NCBI GenBank assembly: GCA_025056745.1
Contig: JANWVQ010000102.1
Coordinates: 1 to 51,220 of the forward strand
Length of the DNA stretch: 51,220 bases
Direction: 5' to 3'
Origin: Ignavibacterium sp.
Lineage (GTDB): Bacteria > Bacteroidota > Ignavibacteria > Ignavibacteriales > Ignavibacteriaceae
The notes beneath the pieces were generated by a model. That model was not told the origin of the DNA. It worked only from the letters and a program-made list of their open reading frames with translations, and did no database searches. How positions within the stretch are numbered: position 1 is the first letter of the stretch; every line of letters begins with the position of its first letter. This document shows positions 1-8,392 of the stretch, piece by piece. A program made the position numbers and the translations under genes.

Positions 1-572
1 TTTTTTAATAATTTCTGTAATCTTTTCCTTCCTCTATTTATTCTTGATTTTACCGTACCAACTTCGATATTAAGAATTTCTGAAATTTCTTCATAAGTCA
101 AACCTTGAATATCTCTAAGAATGACAGGCTCACGATAAATAACTTTAACTTTCAACAGTGCTTTTTGAATTTGTTCCTCTTTGTATTTATTATAAACATT
201 TTTATCTGGTCTTAAATTGTTGTCTTTTATTTCGATATAATTTTCATTCTCTCCCACATTAAAAATTGAAATAAATTTTGCTCTTTTTCTTCTTTGATAT
301 TCAGTTTTAGCCAAATTAGTTGCAATTGTATAAATCCAGGTTGAAAATTTAGCAACGTTTGAATATCTATCTTTATATCGATAAACTTTTACAAAAGTGT
401 CTTGAACAACATCAACACTGCTGTCATAGTCTCCGAGGAAACGATAAACAAAATTAATCAACGGATTCTTGAACCTTTTAACAAGAATTTCGAAAGCTCT
501 CTGATTGTTTTTCTGTTGAAATTCAAGAATCAATTCCTCGTCTGAAAGATCATATAAATTCTTCTCGCTCAA
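1..572 (-). CDS. ECF-type RNA polymerase sigma factor (partial, runs off left edge)
   Basis: Sigma-70 family factor of the extracytoplasmic-function class, which would direct RNA polymerase to a regulon not visible here. Read on the minus strand from a TTG at 572, 190 codons are open to the window edge with no stop, so the C-terminus is missing. Region 2 covers about residues 22-95 (VVQDTFVKVY, then FSTWIYTIATNLAK). Region 4 covers about 135-187, with the helix-turn-helix LTYEEISEILNIEVGTVKSR. No in-frame ATG lies between the upstream stop and region 2, so a non-ATG start is needed; TTG at 572 is the best choice although no strong Shine-Dalgarno precedes it. It begins 41 bases after the dnaG stop on the same strand, so the two are probably co-transcribed. 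No anti-sigma gene is visible. The family assignment is secure; the target is unknown. Confidence 0.9.
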   Translation of the reverse strand, partial: MSEKNLYDLSDEELILEFQQKNNQRAFEILVKRFKNPLINFVYRFLGDYDSSVDVVQDTFVKVYRYKDRYSNVAKFSTWIYTIATNLAKTEYQRRKRAKFISIFNVGENENYIEIKDNNLRPDKNVYNKYKEEQIQKALLKVKVIYREPVILRDIQGLTYEEISEILNIEVGTVKSRINRGRKRLQKLLK

Positions 573-613
573 TATCTTTTTAACTAATGATTAAGGAAAA
601 TTGTTTCCAAAAT

Positions 614-2476
614 TTATAATTTTTCTACTAGTTTTATATTCATTTTCTGAATAGCAAGCTGCTTATTTTTTTCAAGCAATGATATTATCAAATCATTATT
701 AGTTGCTAAGTCGATCGTTTTCACATTTTCTTTTATCTGAGCATCTATTTGAAGTTGTTTTATTTTTATGATTAAATCTTTTACGTATTTGTAAGTAGTG
801 ATTTCAATGTTGACCGGAGGATGAGTTTCGTTCCAATTTTCGCTTATTGTGTATTGTTCAATTATAATTTGTCTCAAATAGTTTTGAGTCTCCTCGTCAA
901 AGAGAGATAAAAGGTGAGAAGGTTTAATGTTATGTGAAAATTCATATTCGTAACGTATCTTATAGAAAATATCCTTATGTATATCCAATTCAAGATTTTC
1001 TGGATCAATATTATTTAATATTAGTTTTATGACAGCTTCATTTCCCTCAAATAAAAATTTAATTAATTCAACCTCTTTATTTAAGTAAACATCTGATAGG
1101 TTTTTCTTGGGCTTGCCTTGAAACAAAGAATCTAATTGCTCGTTGGAAACTTTTTTCTCAGATGTTCTTTGGTCAAGTTTTATTTTTTGTAAAGCATTTT
1201 CTAATTCTTTTTCTAAAATTTTTTCTCTGAGATTAAATCTTTTACTTATGTTTTTTAATAAGATATCTCTTTTTAGTTCATCATCAATTAAAGCTAAGAG
1301 TCTAATTAGCTCTCGAATAGCTTTTGTAGTTTCTTGCGGATCATTGAAAGCACCTTTTTTTTCAAAATATGCTGTTTGATACTCTAAGAAATTTTCTGCT
1401 TTTTTAATTACTTCTTTGAATTCCTCCTTTCCAAATTTATTTATAAATGAATCAGGATCTTCATTAGAAGGAAGAGTAGCAATCTTTATATCAAAATCTC
1501 TTTTTAGCAGAATTTCAATGCTTCGCAAAGAAGCATTTATTCCCGCAGCATCAGCATCAAAAATTAGAACGACGTTTTTTGTATATCGAGATAGAAGTTG
1601 TGCTTGCTCATCTGTCAATGCTGTTCCTGATATTGCGACAACATTTTTTATCCCGTTCTGGTAGAGAGAAATTAAATCTATATATCCTTCAACAATTATC
1701 GCTCTGTCATTTTTCCTTATTTCATCTTTTGCGTGTGATAATCCGTAAAGTGTTTTACCCTTAACATAAATCGAGGATTCAGGTGAGTTGATATATTTAG
1801 CCGAATCAGGATTATCAACTAAAGTCCTACCAGCAAATGCAACTACCCGGCCATTTGGAGAAAATATTGGGAAGATTATTCGTCCAGAGAGTCTATCATA
1901 AAACCTATCATCACTGCTTTTTCCAATGAGACCTAAGTGTAAAGCTTTTTCTAAATCGATTTTTTTATTGATTAAGAATTTTACTAAACTATCTTTTGTA
2001 TTTAAAGCATAACCGAGTCCAAATGCTCGGATAGTTTGAACTTTTATTTTCCTGTTTACAAAATAATTTCTTGCGTATTCGGCTTCAATTTCATTAAGCA
2101 AATTGTTGGAGTAATATTGGGCAACTTCTTTATTGATTTCAAAAAGTATCTCTTGTTCGGATTGTATTTGAGAGTAATTATTATGATAGTCGAGTTTTAT
2201 GCCAAGCTGCTCTGCTAATTCCTGAACAGCCTCAATGTAAGAGATTTTTTTATATTCCATCAAAAACTTAAATACATTCCCCCCATTATGACAACCAAAA
2301 CAATGATAGATTTGTTTTTCTTCGCTTACAGTGAAAGAAGGGGTTTTTTCCTTGTGGAATGGGCATAAACCAACATAGTTTTTACCTCGTTTTTTTAATC
2401 TAACATATTCTGAAACTACATCAACTATGTTTGCAGAATCTCTAATTTCTTCTATTTTATTTTCAGGTATTCTCAT
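614..2476 (-). CDS. dnaG: DNA primase
   Basis: Synthesises RNA primers at the replication fork and partners with the replicative helicase. The 620 residues match a full-length DnaG. The CHC2 zinc-binding domain is at the N-terminus (C38, H41, C59, C62, in CPFHKEKTPSF and YHCFGC). The catalytic core with the TOPRIM fold follows; its acidic motif EGYID is at 263-267 and FDADAAG at 306-312. The C-terminal ~170 residues are divergent, as expected for the helicase-binding domain. The ATG at 2476 gives the usual N-terminus directly before the zinc finger. It is divergent from mutS across about 230 bases and is followed by an ECF sigma factor rather than the rpoD found next to dnaG in many bacteria. 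Single-copy essential gene; no sign of damage. Confidence 0.97.
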   Translation of the reverse strand: MRIPENKIEEIRDSANIVDVVSEYVRLKKRGKNYVGLCPFHKEKTPSFTVSEEKQIYHCFGCHNGGNVFKFLMEYKKISYIEAVQELAEQLGIKLDYHNNYSQIQSEQEILFEINKEVAQYYSNNLLNEIEAEYARNYFVNRKIKVQTIRAFGLGYALNTKDSLVKFLINKKIDLEKALHLGLIGKSSDDRFYDRLSGRIIFPIFSPNGRVVAFAGRTLVDNPDSAKYINSPESSIYVKGKTLYGLSHAKDEIRKNDRAIIVEGYIDLISLYQNGIKNVVAISGTALTDEQAQLLSRYTKNVVLIFDADAAGINASLRSIEILLKRDFDIKIATLPSNEDPDSFINKFGKEEFKEVIKKAENFLEYQTAYFEKKGAFNDPQETTKAIRELIRLLALIDDELKRDILLKNISKRFNLREKILEKELENALQKIKLDQRTSEKKVSNEQLDSLFQGKPKKNLSDVYLNKEVELIKFLFEGNEAVIKLILNNIDPENLELDIHKDIFYKIRYEYEFSHNIKPSHLLSLFDEETQNYLRQIIIEQYTISENWNETHPPVNIEITTYKYVKDLIIKIKQLQIDAQIKENVKTIDLATNNDLIISLLEKNKQLAIQKMNIKLVEKL

Positions 2477-2498
2477 TCTTTAATTATAAATTCTTTAT

Positions 2499-2506
2499 CA
2501 AATATA
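2499..2506 (-). promoter_or_regulatory. Candidate -7 promoter element of dnaG
   Basis: On the minus strand this reads TATATTTG, a match to the Bacteroidota -7 consensus TAnnTTTG, 22 bases before the dnaG ATG. The matching -33 TTTG element is not clear (TTTC at about the right distance). The assignment rests on motif and position only. Confidence 0.3.
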
Positions 2507-2705
2507 ATTTTTTACTTAATGAAATTTTGAAAAATTTGTCTTTAAACTTAATATTCTACAATTAAATATATTTTTAATGGCGCCATATTTCCACATAACT
2601 TTTATACCTTGATTTTTTAATAATTATCATATACTCTAATAATCTTCCAATAGATTGAAATATAATTCTCATAGAACTATTTTAGAATTTAATTTATTAA
2701 AATTT

Positions 2706-5321
2706 ATGCAACAAACACCTTTAATGAGGCAATATTTTAAGATTAAATCTGAATATCCAGATACGATATTATTTTTTCGTGTAGGTGATTTTTTTGAAAC
2801 ATTTGAAGATGATGCAAAAATTGCTTCAAAAGTGCTTGGTATAACTCTTACCAAACGTTCAAATGGAGCAGCAGGCGATGTACCATTAGCAGGCTTTCCT
2901 CATCACGCAGTTGATTCCTATTTGCCAAAATTAGTTCGTGCTGGTTATAGAGTTGCTATTTGTGAACAGATGGAAGATCCTAAGTTTGCTAAAGGAATAG
3001 TTAAAAGGGAAGTGGTTGAAGTTGTAACTCCTGGCGTGACTCTATCGGATAAACTACTTGACCATAAAAAGAATAATTATTTGGCTGCAATTTTTATCTC
3101 AAATGAATTAGTTGGAATATCTTTTTCTGATGTATCTACTGGTGATTTTTTTGTTTTTGAATCTAAATTCAATGAACTTAGTGAAAACATCCAGCTTATA
3201 AATCCATCTGAAATTTTATATCAAAGAAAAGATAAAGAAACGCTTGAAAAAATTCTCAATAAATATGGTGCATCTATACGATTAACAAAAATAGAAGATT
3301 GGATATTTAACTTAGATTTCGCAAAAGATATTCTACTTAATCACTTTAAAACTGTAACATTAAAAGGCTTTGGAATCGAAAGACTTACCAGTGGTTTGGT
3401 TGCTGCTGGTGTCGTGCTTCATTATTTGAACGAGACACAAAAAGTAAATCTCTCTCATATCAATAAAATCTCTTTGTATAATCCTACTGATTATATGATT
3501 TTGGATTATGCAACGAAAAGAAATCTCGAAATAATCAGTTCGATGCAAGATGGTGGCAAGGAAGGTTCTCTGCTTTCTGTGCTCGATGAGACTCAAACTG
3601 CGATGGGAGGAAGGTTACTGAAAAGTTGGGTTTCGGCACCTCTTAGAAATGTTTCAGCGATTAAACAAAGGCAAAATGCAGTAGAAGAACTTTTCAATAA
3701 GAAAAATAAAAGAAAAGAATTATTAGAAATTCTTAAAGAGGTTGGAGACCTTGAGCGACTGATTTCAAAAATATCGACAGGTAGAGCAAATCCGAGAGAT
3801 GTTGTTGCACTGAAATTATCTTTGGAGAAAATTCCTAAAATAAAAACTTTACTTCAGGATTTTTCTGATCCCACTTTGAAAAAAATTTATGAATCATTTG
3901 AAGATTTATCTGATGTAGTAAATAAAATATCAGAAGCAATTTTAGATAATCCCTCCACAAGCTTAAATGAAGGTGGAATTATTAAATCTGGGTATTCAGC
4001 TGAACTTGATGAGTTACGTGAGATTGCTTTCAATGCTAAAGATTATCTTGCAAACCTCCAACAAAAAGAAAGAGAAAGAACTCAAATACCATCTTTGAAG
4101 GTAAGTTATAATAAAGTTTTTGGTTATTACATTGAAATTTCTAATGCTCATAAGAATAAAATTCCCGATAATTATATAAGAAAACAAACTTTAGTTAATT
4201 CTGAGAGATACATAACTCCAGAACTTAAAGAGTTTGAAGAGAAAATATTAAATGCAGAAGAAAGAATTAACACAATTGAATATCAACTTTTCAACGAGAT
4301 TAGGATATATATTGCTCAAAAGACTTTTGAGATTCAAAAAAATGCCAAGCTTATAGCGATGCTTGATGTATTTAATTCTTTTGCAGAAGTCGCTGATAAA
4401 TATAGTTATACTAAGCCAGAAATTACTTCAGGAGATGAAATTAATATCAAAAAAGGAAGGCATCCTGTTGTTGAAAGAATTCTTCCGCCTGGAGAAAAAT
4501 TCACTCCGAATGATTGTTTGTTGAATAATGAAAATCAACAAATTATTTTATTGACAGGACCAAATATGGCAGGGAAATCTGTTTATCTTCGTCAAGTTGG
4601 TTTGATTGTATTACTTGCACAGATTGGTTCATTTGTCCCTGCCGAGAGTGCAACAATTGGAGTAGTAGACCGAATTTTTACTCGAGTTGGAGCAAGCGAT
4701 AATATATCAGCTGGTGAAAGTACATTCTTAGTTGAAATGCAAGAAGCTGCTAACATTCTTAATAATGCAACTTCTAAAAGTCTGATTTTACTTGATGAAA
4801 TCGGTAGAGGCACAAGCACTTTTGATGGAATATCAATAGCTTGGGCAATTACAGAATATTTACACGAGAATCCTAATGTTGCAGCGAAAACATTGTTCGC
4901 AACTCATTATCACGAGTTGAATGAAATGGCTGATTTATTCCCGAGAATTAAAAACTATAAAGTTGAAGTTAGAGAATATGATGATAAGGTAATTTTTCTT
5001 CATAGAGTAAATCCAGGAAAAGCTGATCATAGCTATGGGATTCAAGTGGCAATGATGGCAGGTCTTCCATCTTTTGTAACTAACAGAGCAAAAGAGATTC
5101 TAACTAACCTTGAAAGTAAAGAATTAACTCCTTATGAAGTGAAGAAAGAAAGATTAAGAAAATTAAGATCTGAAACTGACAATCAAATTAATTTGTTTGA
5201 ATTTAGAGATGATAAATTCAGAGAAGAAATAAGAAATATTGAAATAGACTCTTTAACACCGCTTGAAGCTCTTAATAAACTTAGTGAATTAAAGAAAAAA
5301 ATGGAGAAAGATGAAGTATAA
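2706..5321 (+). CDS. mutS: DNA mismatch repair protein MutS
   Basis: Recognises mismatches and small loops and starts mismatch repair together with MutL, which is not in this window. With the ATG at 2706 the protein is 871 residues, normal for MutS1. The mismatch-reading F-x-E motif is present in GDFFETF (F29, E31). The connector, lever and clamp regions follow. The ATPase domain has Walker A GPNMAGKS (618-625), Walker B with D697-E698 in DEIGRGTSTFDG, and the ATHYHEL signature. An upstream in-frame TTG at 2655 would add 17 residues, but family members begin just before TPLMRQYF, so the ATG is preferred. Its last 11 bases overlap the next gene, making it the head of the 2706-8299 run with DAHP synthase. 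No frameshift seen. Confidence 0.97.
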   Translation: MQQTPLMRQYFKIKSEYPDTILFFRVGDFFETFEDDAKIASKVLGITLTKRSNGAAGDVPLAGFPHHAVDSYLPKLVRAGYRVAICEQMEDPKFAKGIVKREVVEVVTPGVTLSDKLLDHKKNNYLAAIFISNELVGISFSDVSTGDFFVFESKFNELSENIQLINPSEILYQRKDKETLEKILNKYGASIRLTKIEDWIFNLDFAKDILLNHFKTVTLKGFGIERLTSGLVAAGVVLHYLNETQKVNLSHINKISLYNPTDYMILDYATKRNLEIISSMQDGGKEGSLLSVLDETQTAMGGRLLKSWVSAPLRNVSAIKQRQNAVEELFNKKNKRKELLEILKEVGDLERLISKISTGRANPRDVVALKLSLEKIPKIKTLLQDFSDPTLKKIYESFEDLSDVVNKISEAILDNPSTSLNEGGIIKSGYSAELDELREIAFNAKDYLANLQQKERERTQIPSLKVSYNKVFGYYIEISNAHKNKIPDNYIRKQTLVNSERYITPELKEFEEKILNAEERINTIEYQLFNEIRIYIAQKTFEIQKNAKLIAMLDVFNSFAEVADKYSYTKPEITSGDEINIKKGRHPVVERILPPGEKFTPNDCLLNNENQQIILLTGPNMAGKSVYLRQVGLIVLLAQIGSFVPAESATIGVVDRIFTRVGASDNISAGESTFLVEMQEAANILNNATSKSLILLDEIGRGTSTFDGISIAWAITEYLHENPNVAAKTLFATHYHELNEMADLFPRIKNYKVEVREYDDKVIFLHRVNPGKADHSYGIQVAMMAGLPSFVTNRAKEILTNLESKELTPYEVKKERLRKLRSETDNQINLFEFRDDKFREEIRNIEIDSLTPLEALNKLSELKKKMEKDEV

Positions 5322-5940
5322 TATTAAACTAATTTTGTTGTCCCTTTCAATTATTTTGATTGGTTCTAAATGTGAAGATGATAAAAAACAATATTCAAAA
5401 CTTGATAAACTTTATTTAATCAATCTCCAAGAAGAAAGAGATGATAGAAATTGGAGACTGAAATATGATGTTGTTAATTCACCATTTTTTATCGATACAA
5501 CAGTATCATATAAACCCTTAAGTTTTTATGAACCATCTTCGGATTACATCTTTAAATCAAAATTATATAAATATCAGAATCCTGAGACTGTTGAGATTTT
5601 GAGCACTCAAGGTGATTCTCGACTGTATCAACGATTTGGTTATTTCTTATTAAAATTTCAAGGAAATGAATTTAAACTAAATGTTTATAGAGTTGAATTG
5701 CCAGATGGTGGGGAAGTTTTCAATATTTGGTTCAAAGATGCAACTAATGGTAAAGAGACTTATGAGAATGGAAGATATCTTTTCTTTACAAAGAATCAAA
5801 ACGATGATTTTGAATATACAATAGATTTTAATAGAGCAATTAATCCTTTGTGTGCTTACAGTAAGTTATTTAATTGTCCAATTCCAACAAGCTTAGACTC
5901 AATTCCATTCGAGATTAAAGCTGGTGAGAAAAAATTTTGA
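5311..5940 (+). CDS. Hypothetical exported protein, possible lipoprotein
   Basis: Not recognised as a named family. The 209 residues start with a basic tip and a hydrophobic stretch (KLILLSLSIILIG), followed by SKCEDDKK. The Cys at about residue 21 followed by acidic residues resembles a Bacteroidota lipoprotein with an export signal, but Lys at position -1 is unusual for a lipobox, so it could instead be a periplasmic protein or membrane-anchored by its signal. The rest looks like a soluble, aromatic-rich, probably beta-structured domain with no motif I can name. The ATG lies inside the end of mutS (11-base overlap) and the stop is 14 bases before the DAHP synthase TTG, so it is translated from the same transcript. 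Confidence 0.6.
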   Translation: MKYNIKLILLSLSIILIGSKCEDDKKQYSKLDKLYLINLQEERDDRNWRLKYDVVNSPFFIDTTVSYKPLSFYEPSSDYIFKSKLYKYQNPETVEILSTQGDSRLYQRFGYFLLKFQGNEFKLNVYRVELPDGGEVFNIWFKDATNGKETYENGRYLFFTKNQNDDFEYTIDFNRAINPLCAYSKLFNCPIPTSLDSIPFEIKAGEKKF

Positions 5941-5941
5941 T

Positions 5942-5948
5942 AAAGGAG
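5942..5948 (+). promoter_or_regulatory. Strong Shine-Dalgarno that fixes a TTG start
   Basis: AAAGGAG directly after the previous stop and six bases (TGAAAA) before the TTG at 5955. It settles the start of the DAHP synthase, whose N-terminal domain needs this TTG; the next in-frame ATG would delete it. Confidence 0.8.
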
Positions 5949-5954
5949 TGAAAA

Positions 5955-6971
5955 TTGATTTTGATACTTGATAAAAATATTTCAACTGAAAAATTTGATA
6001 TAATAATTGAAGAGATAAACAAAGCCGGAGCAAATTATTCAAAATCAAATAATGAGGATTTTATTACTTTGGAGTTAATAGGAATAAGATCAGATTTTGA
6101 TGTTCGTAAATTCAAAGTATTAGACGGAGTTATTGATGCAATTAGGATCTCCGAACCTTATAAACTTGCAAGCCGTAGATATAAATCTCAAAAAACTATA
6201 ATTGAAATAAATGACGTTAAAATCGGAAGCGATGAAATAATAGTTATAGCGGGTCCCTGTTCTGTCGAAAGTGAGGAACAAATTCATTCATTAGCAAAAA
6301 AAGTCAAAGCTACTGGAGCCAAAATACTTCGTGGAGGTGCTTTCAAACCAAGAACTTCACCTTACTCATTTCAAGGATTAGGAGAAGATGGCTTGAGATT
6401 TCTTCGACAAGCCGCAGATGAAAACAATCTTTTAACAGTTACAGAAATTATTGATTCGGCTCAATTTGATCTAATTGAAAAATATACAGACATATTTCAA
6501 GTTGGCTCCAGAAATATGTATAACTATCCTCTATTAAAAGTATTATCTAAAACTTCCAAACCTGTTTTACTGAAGAGAGGTATGTCGGCTACTATTGATG
6601 AATGGTTAATGTCTGCTGAATATCTGTTATCTGGTGGAAATACAAATGTAATTTTATGTGAAAGAGGAATAAGAACTTTTGAAAACAACTCCCGATTTAC
6701 GTTTGATATTTCTGCAATTAATACAATACAGGAAAAAAGTCATTTACCAGTTTGTAGCGATCCATCTCACGCAACAGGATTCAGAGATAAAGTAATTCCA
6801 ATGGCCCGAGCAGCTGTCGCTGCAAACACTGATTTATTGATGATTGAAGTTCACGATGACCCATCCAACGCTCTCTCAGATGGACCTCAAGCAATAACAT
6901 CAAATCAATTTGAATTTTTGATGAATCAGCTTAAACAGATAGCTCAAGTGATTGGTCGAAGAATAGGTTAA
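5955..6971 (+). CDS. aroF: 3-deoxy-7-phosphoheptulonate (DAHP) synthase, type I-beta with N-terminal regulatory domain
   Basis: Condenses phosphoenolpyruvate and erythrose 4-phosphate, the first step of the shikimate pathway to aromatic amino acids and chorismate. The 338 residues have the same layout as the Thermotoga-type enzyme: a ferredoxin-like (ACT-like) domain at about 1-75, which confers feedback control in that group, then the TIM barrel. Conserved features include AGPCSVE (metal-binding Cys), RGGAFKPRTSPYSFQGLG, LLKRG, ILCERGIRTFE, DPSHATG (metal His) and the C-terminal EVH plus ALSDGPQA (metal Glu and Asp). The start is TTG with a strong AAAGGAG. It is 14 bases after the previous gene and 8 before the next. 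Chorismate from this pathway would feed the PabB-PabC fusion elsewhere in the window. Confidence 0.95.
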   Translation: MILILDKNISTEKFDIIIEEINKAGANYSKSNNEDFITLELIGIRSDFDVRKFKVLDGVIDAIRISEPYKLASRRYKSQKTIIEINDVKIGSDEIIVIAGPCSVESEEQIHSLAKKVKATGAKILRGGAFKPRTSPYSFQGLGEDGLRFLRQAADENNLLTVTEIIDSAQFDLIEKYTDIFQVGSRNMYNYPLLKVLSKTSKPVLLKRGMSATIDEWLMSAEYLLSGGNTNVILCERGIRTFENNSRFTFDISAINTIQEKSHLPVCSDPSHATGFRDKVIPMARAAVAANTDLLMIEVHDDPSNALSDGPQAITSNQFEFLMNQLKQIAQVIGRRIG

Positions 6972-6979
6972 ATCTTTTT

Positions 6980-8299
6980 ATGAAATTTCTTTTAATCTTT
7001 TTTACAATTCTAATCTTATTAAATACCTCATTTACACAAACAAAAGAAATAAGAAAGACCTATTATCCAAATGGTGTAATCAAGACTGAAGGAGAATATT
7101 GGTATGAAAAGCTTGATGGTAAATACAGAGAATACTATCCAAGTGGAAAAATTTGGAAAGAATGGAATTTTGTTGACGGAGTTGAAGACGGAATCTCAAC
7201 TTGGTATTTCGAAGATGGTAAAATTCAAATTGAATGGAATTATCAAAATGGATTAAGGCAAGGAAAATCAAGATGGTATTACGAAACTGGTGAACTCTGG
7301 GCAGAGCAAAATTATGTTAATGATAAGCTCGAAGGTATAACATACACATATTATAAAACGGGTGAAAAGCAAGGTGAATGGAACTATGTCCAAGGGCAGC
7401 TTCAGGGAATATCAAGAATTTATTACCAAAACGGAAATGTCGAAGTTGAAAGAAGATATTTAGATGGAAAACTTCACGGAATTACTAGAGTCTTTCATTC
7501 TGATAAATCCTTAGCTCTTGAAGCTACATTTATAAATGATAGACTTGAAGGTGATGTCCTGATTTATGATAAAATGGGAAATCTCAGAGTTCGTGATCGA
7601 TATGTATCCGATGAACTTGTTAGTAGAGAGCGTTATGATTACTCGGGTAAGATGGAATCTAAAGAATATTTAAAGAAAGATTTTTATGATTCTGGTAGAT
7701 TAAAAGAAGAGACATATTATGTTGATAATCAAAAACAAGGTTTCTCAAGATTATTCTTTGAATCAGGTTACTTATCAGAAGAATGGAATTATAAAAAAAA
7801 TTCTCTTAATGGTCGTTCCTTCCAATTTTATGAAAACGGTATCGTTAAAATTAGCAGTGATTACTTGAATGGAATAAAATTAGGAAATGAAAAAACTTAC
7901 TACGAAAATGGAATATTAAAGTCTGAGACCATTTATCAGAACAATATGAAAAATGGAACAGAGATAACCTATCATCCAAATGGCAATCTCAAATCAGTTG
8001 CAATTTATAAAAATGATGTTATTTACGGTGAATATAAAACATATCACGACAATGGAGTCTTAAAGTCAGAAGAATACATAGAAGATGGAAAAAGAATCGG
8101 AAAAAGACAGACCTTTTACAGAAGCGGTGCTTTGGAAAAAATAGAAAATTATATCGAAGGCAAACTTGACGGTTGGATAAAAACTTACTTTGAAAATGGC
8201 ACTTTAATGAAAGAAGAATATTTCAATAAAGGAAGATTAGAAAAAAGAAAAGAGTTTAATGAAAACGGTCTATTGATTACAACTTTTGGTTATGATTGA
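6980..8299 (+). CDS. Exported MORN_2 (YwqK-like) repeat protein
   Basis: A 439-residue protein with a signal peptide (hydrophobic 3-17, ending near TSFTQ) and then almost nothing but about 17-18 tandem repeats of 22-24 residues, of the form 'YYxNGxLKxExxYxxGxxxGxxxxY' (for example YYPNGVIKTEGEYW and YYENGILKSETIYQ). These match the MORN_2 family. Databases often label such proteins 'toxin-antitoxin system YwqK family antitoxin', but there is no toxin partner here and the signal peptide argues for an envelope role. MORN-type repeats build long beta-hairpin arrays that bind ligands or other proteins; the partner is unknown. It is the last gene of the mutS-aroF run, 8 bases after aroF. One repeat around residues 195-225 is degenerate. 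Confidence 0.8.
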   Translation: MKFLLIFFTILILLNTSFTQTKEIRKTYYPNGVIKTEGEYWYEKLDGKYREYYPSGKIWKEWNFVDGVEDGISTWYFEDGKIQIEWNYQNGLRQGKSRWYYETGELWAEQNYVNDKLEGITYTYYKTGEKQGEWNYVQGQLQGISRIYYQNGNVEVERRYLDGKLHGITRVFHSDKSLALEATFINDRLEGDVLIYDKMGNLRVRDRYVSDELVSRERYDYSGKMESKEYLKKDFYDSGRLKEETYYVDNQKQGFSRLFFESGYLSEEWNYKKNSLNGRSFQFYENGIVKISSDYLNGIKLGNEKTYYENGILKSETIYQNNMKNGTEITYHPNGNLKSVAIYKNDVIYGEYKTYHDNGVLKSEEYIEDGKRIGKRQTFYRSGALEKIENYIEGKLDGWIKTYFENGTLMKEEYFNKGRLEKRKEFNENGLLITTFGYD

Positions 8300-8392
8300 T
8301 TTTCTTGAAAGAATTCTATGCTAATTATTTTATAGATGTTTTGTAGAACAATCTAATTATTTTTACAAATAAATTTTAATTTAGGTGCAAAA

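Noticed and set aside
2655-2705. Upstream in-frame TTG that would add 17 residues to MutS
   Set aside because: The extra residues are unlike MutS N-termini and the ATG at 2706 sits directly before the conserved TPLMRQYF.
6980-8299. Reading the MORN_2 protein as an antitoxin because of the YwqK-type family name
   Set aside because: There is no toxin candidate next to it, it has a signal peptide, and it consists of surface-type repeats.
8341-8352. TTGTAGAACAAT repeated at 8341-8352, 16585-16596 (reverse) and 41810-41821, with a 14-base relative at 2554-2567
   Set aside because: One copy is inside the CrtYcd-type coding region, and with this AT content a rough estimate gives about one such match by chance among the intergenic parts. 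Not enough to call a shared regulatory site.
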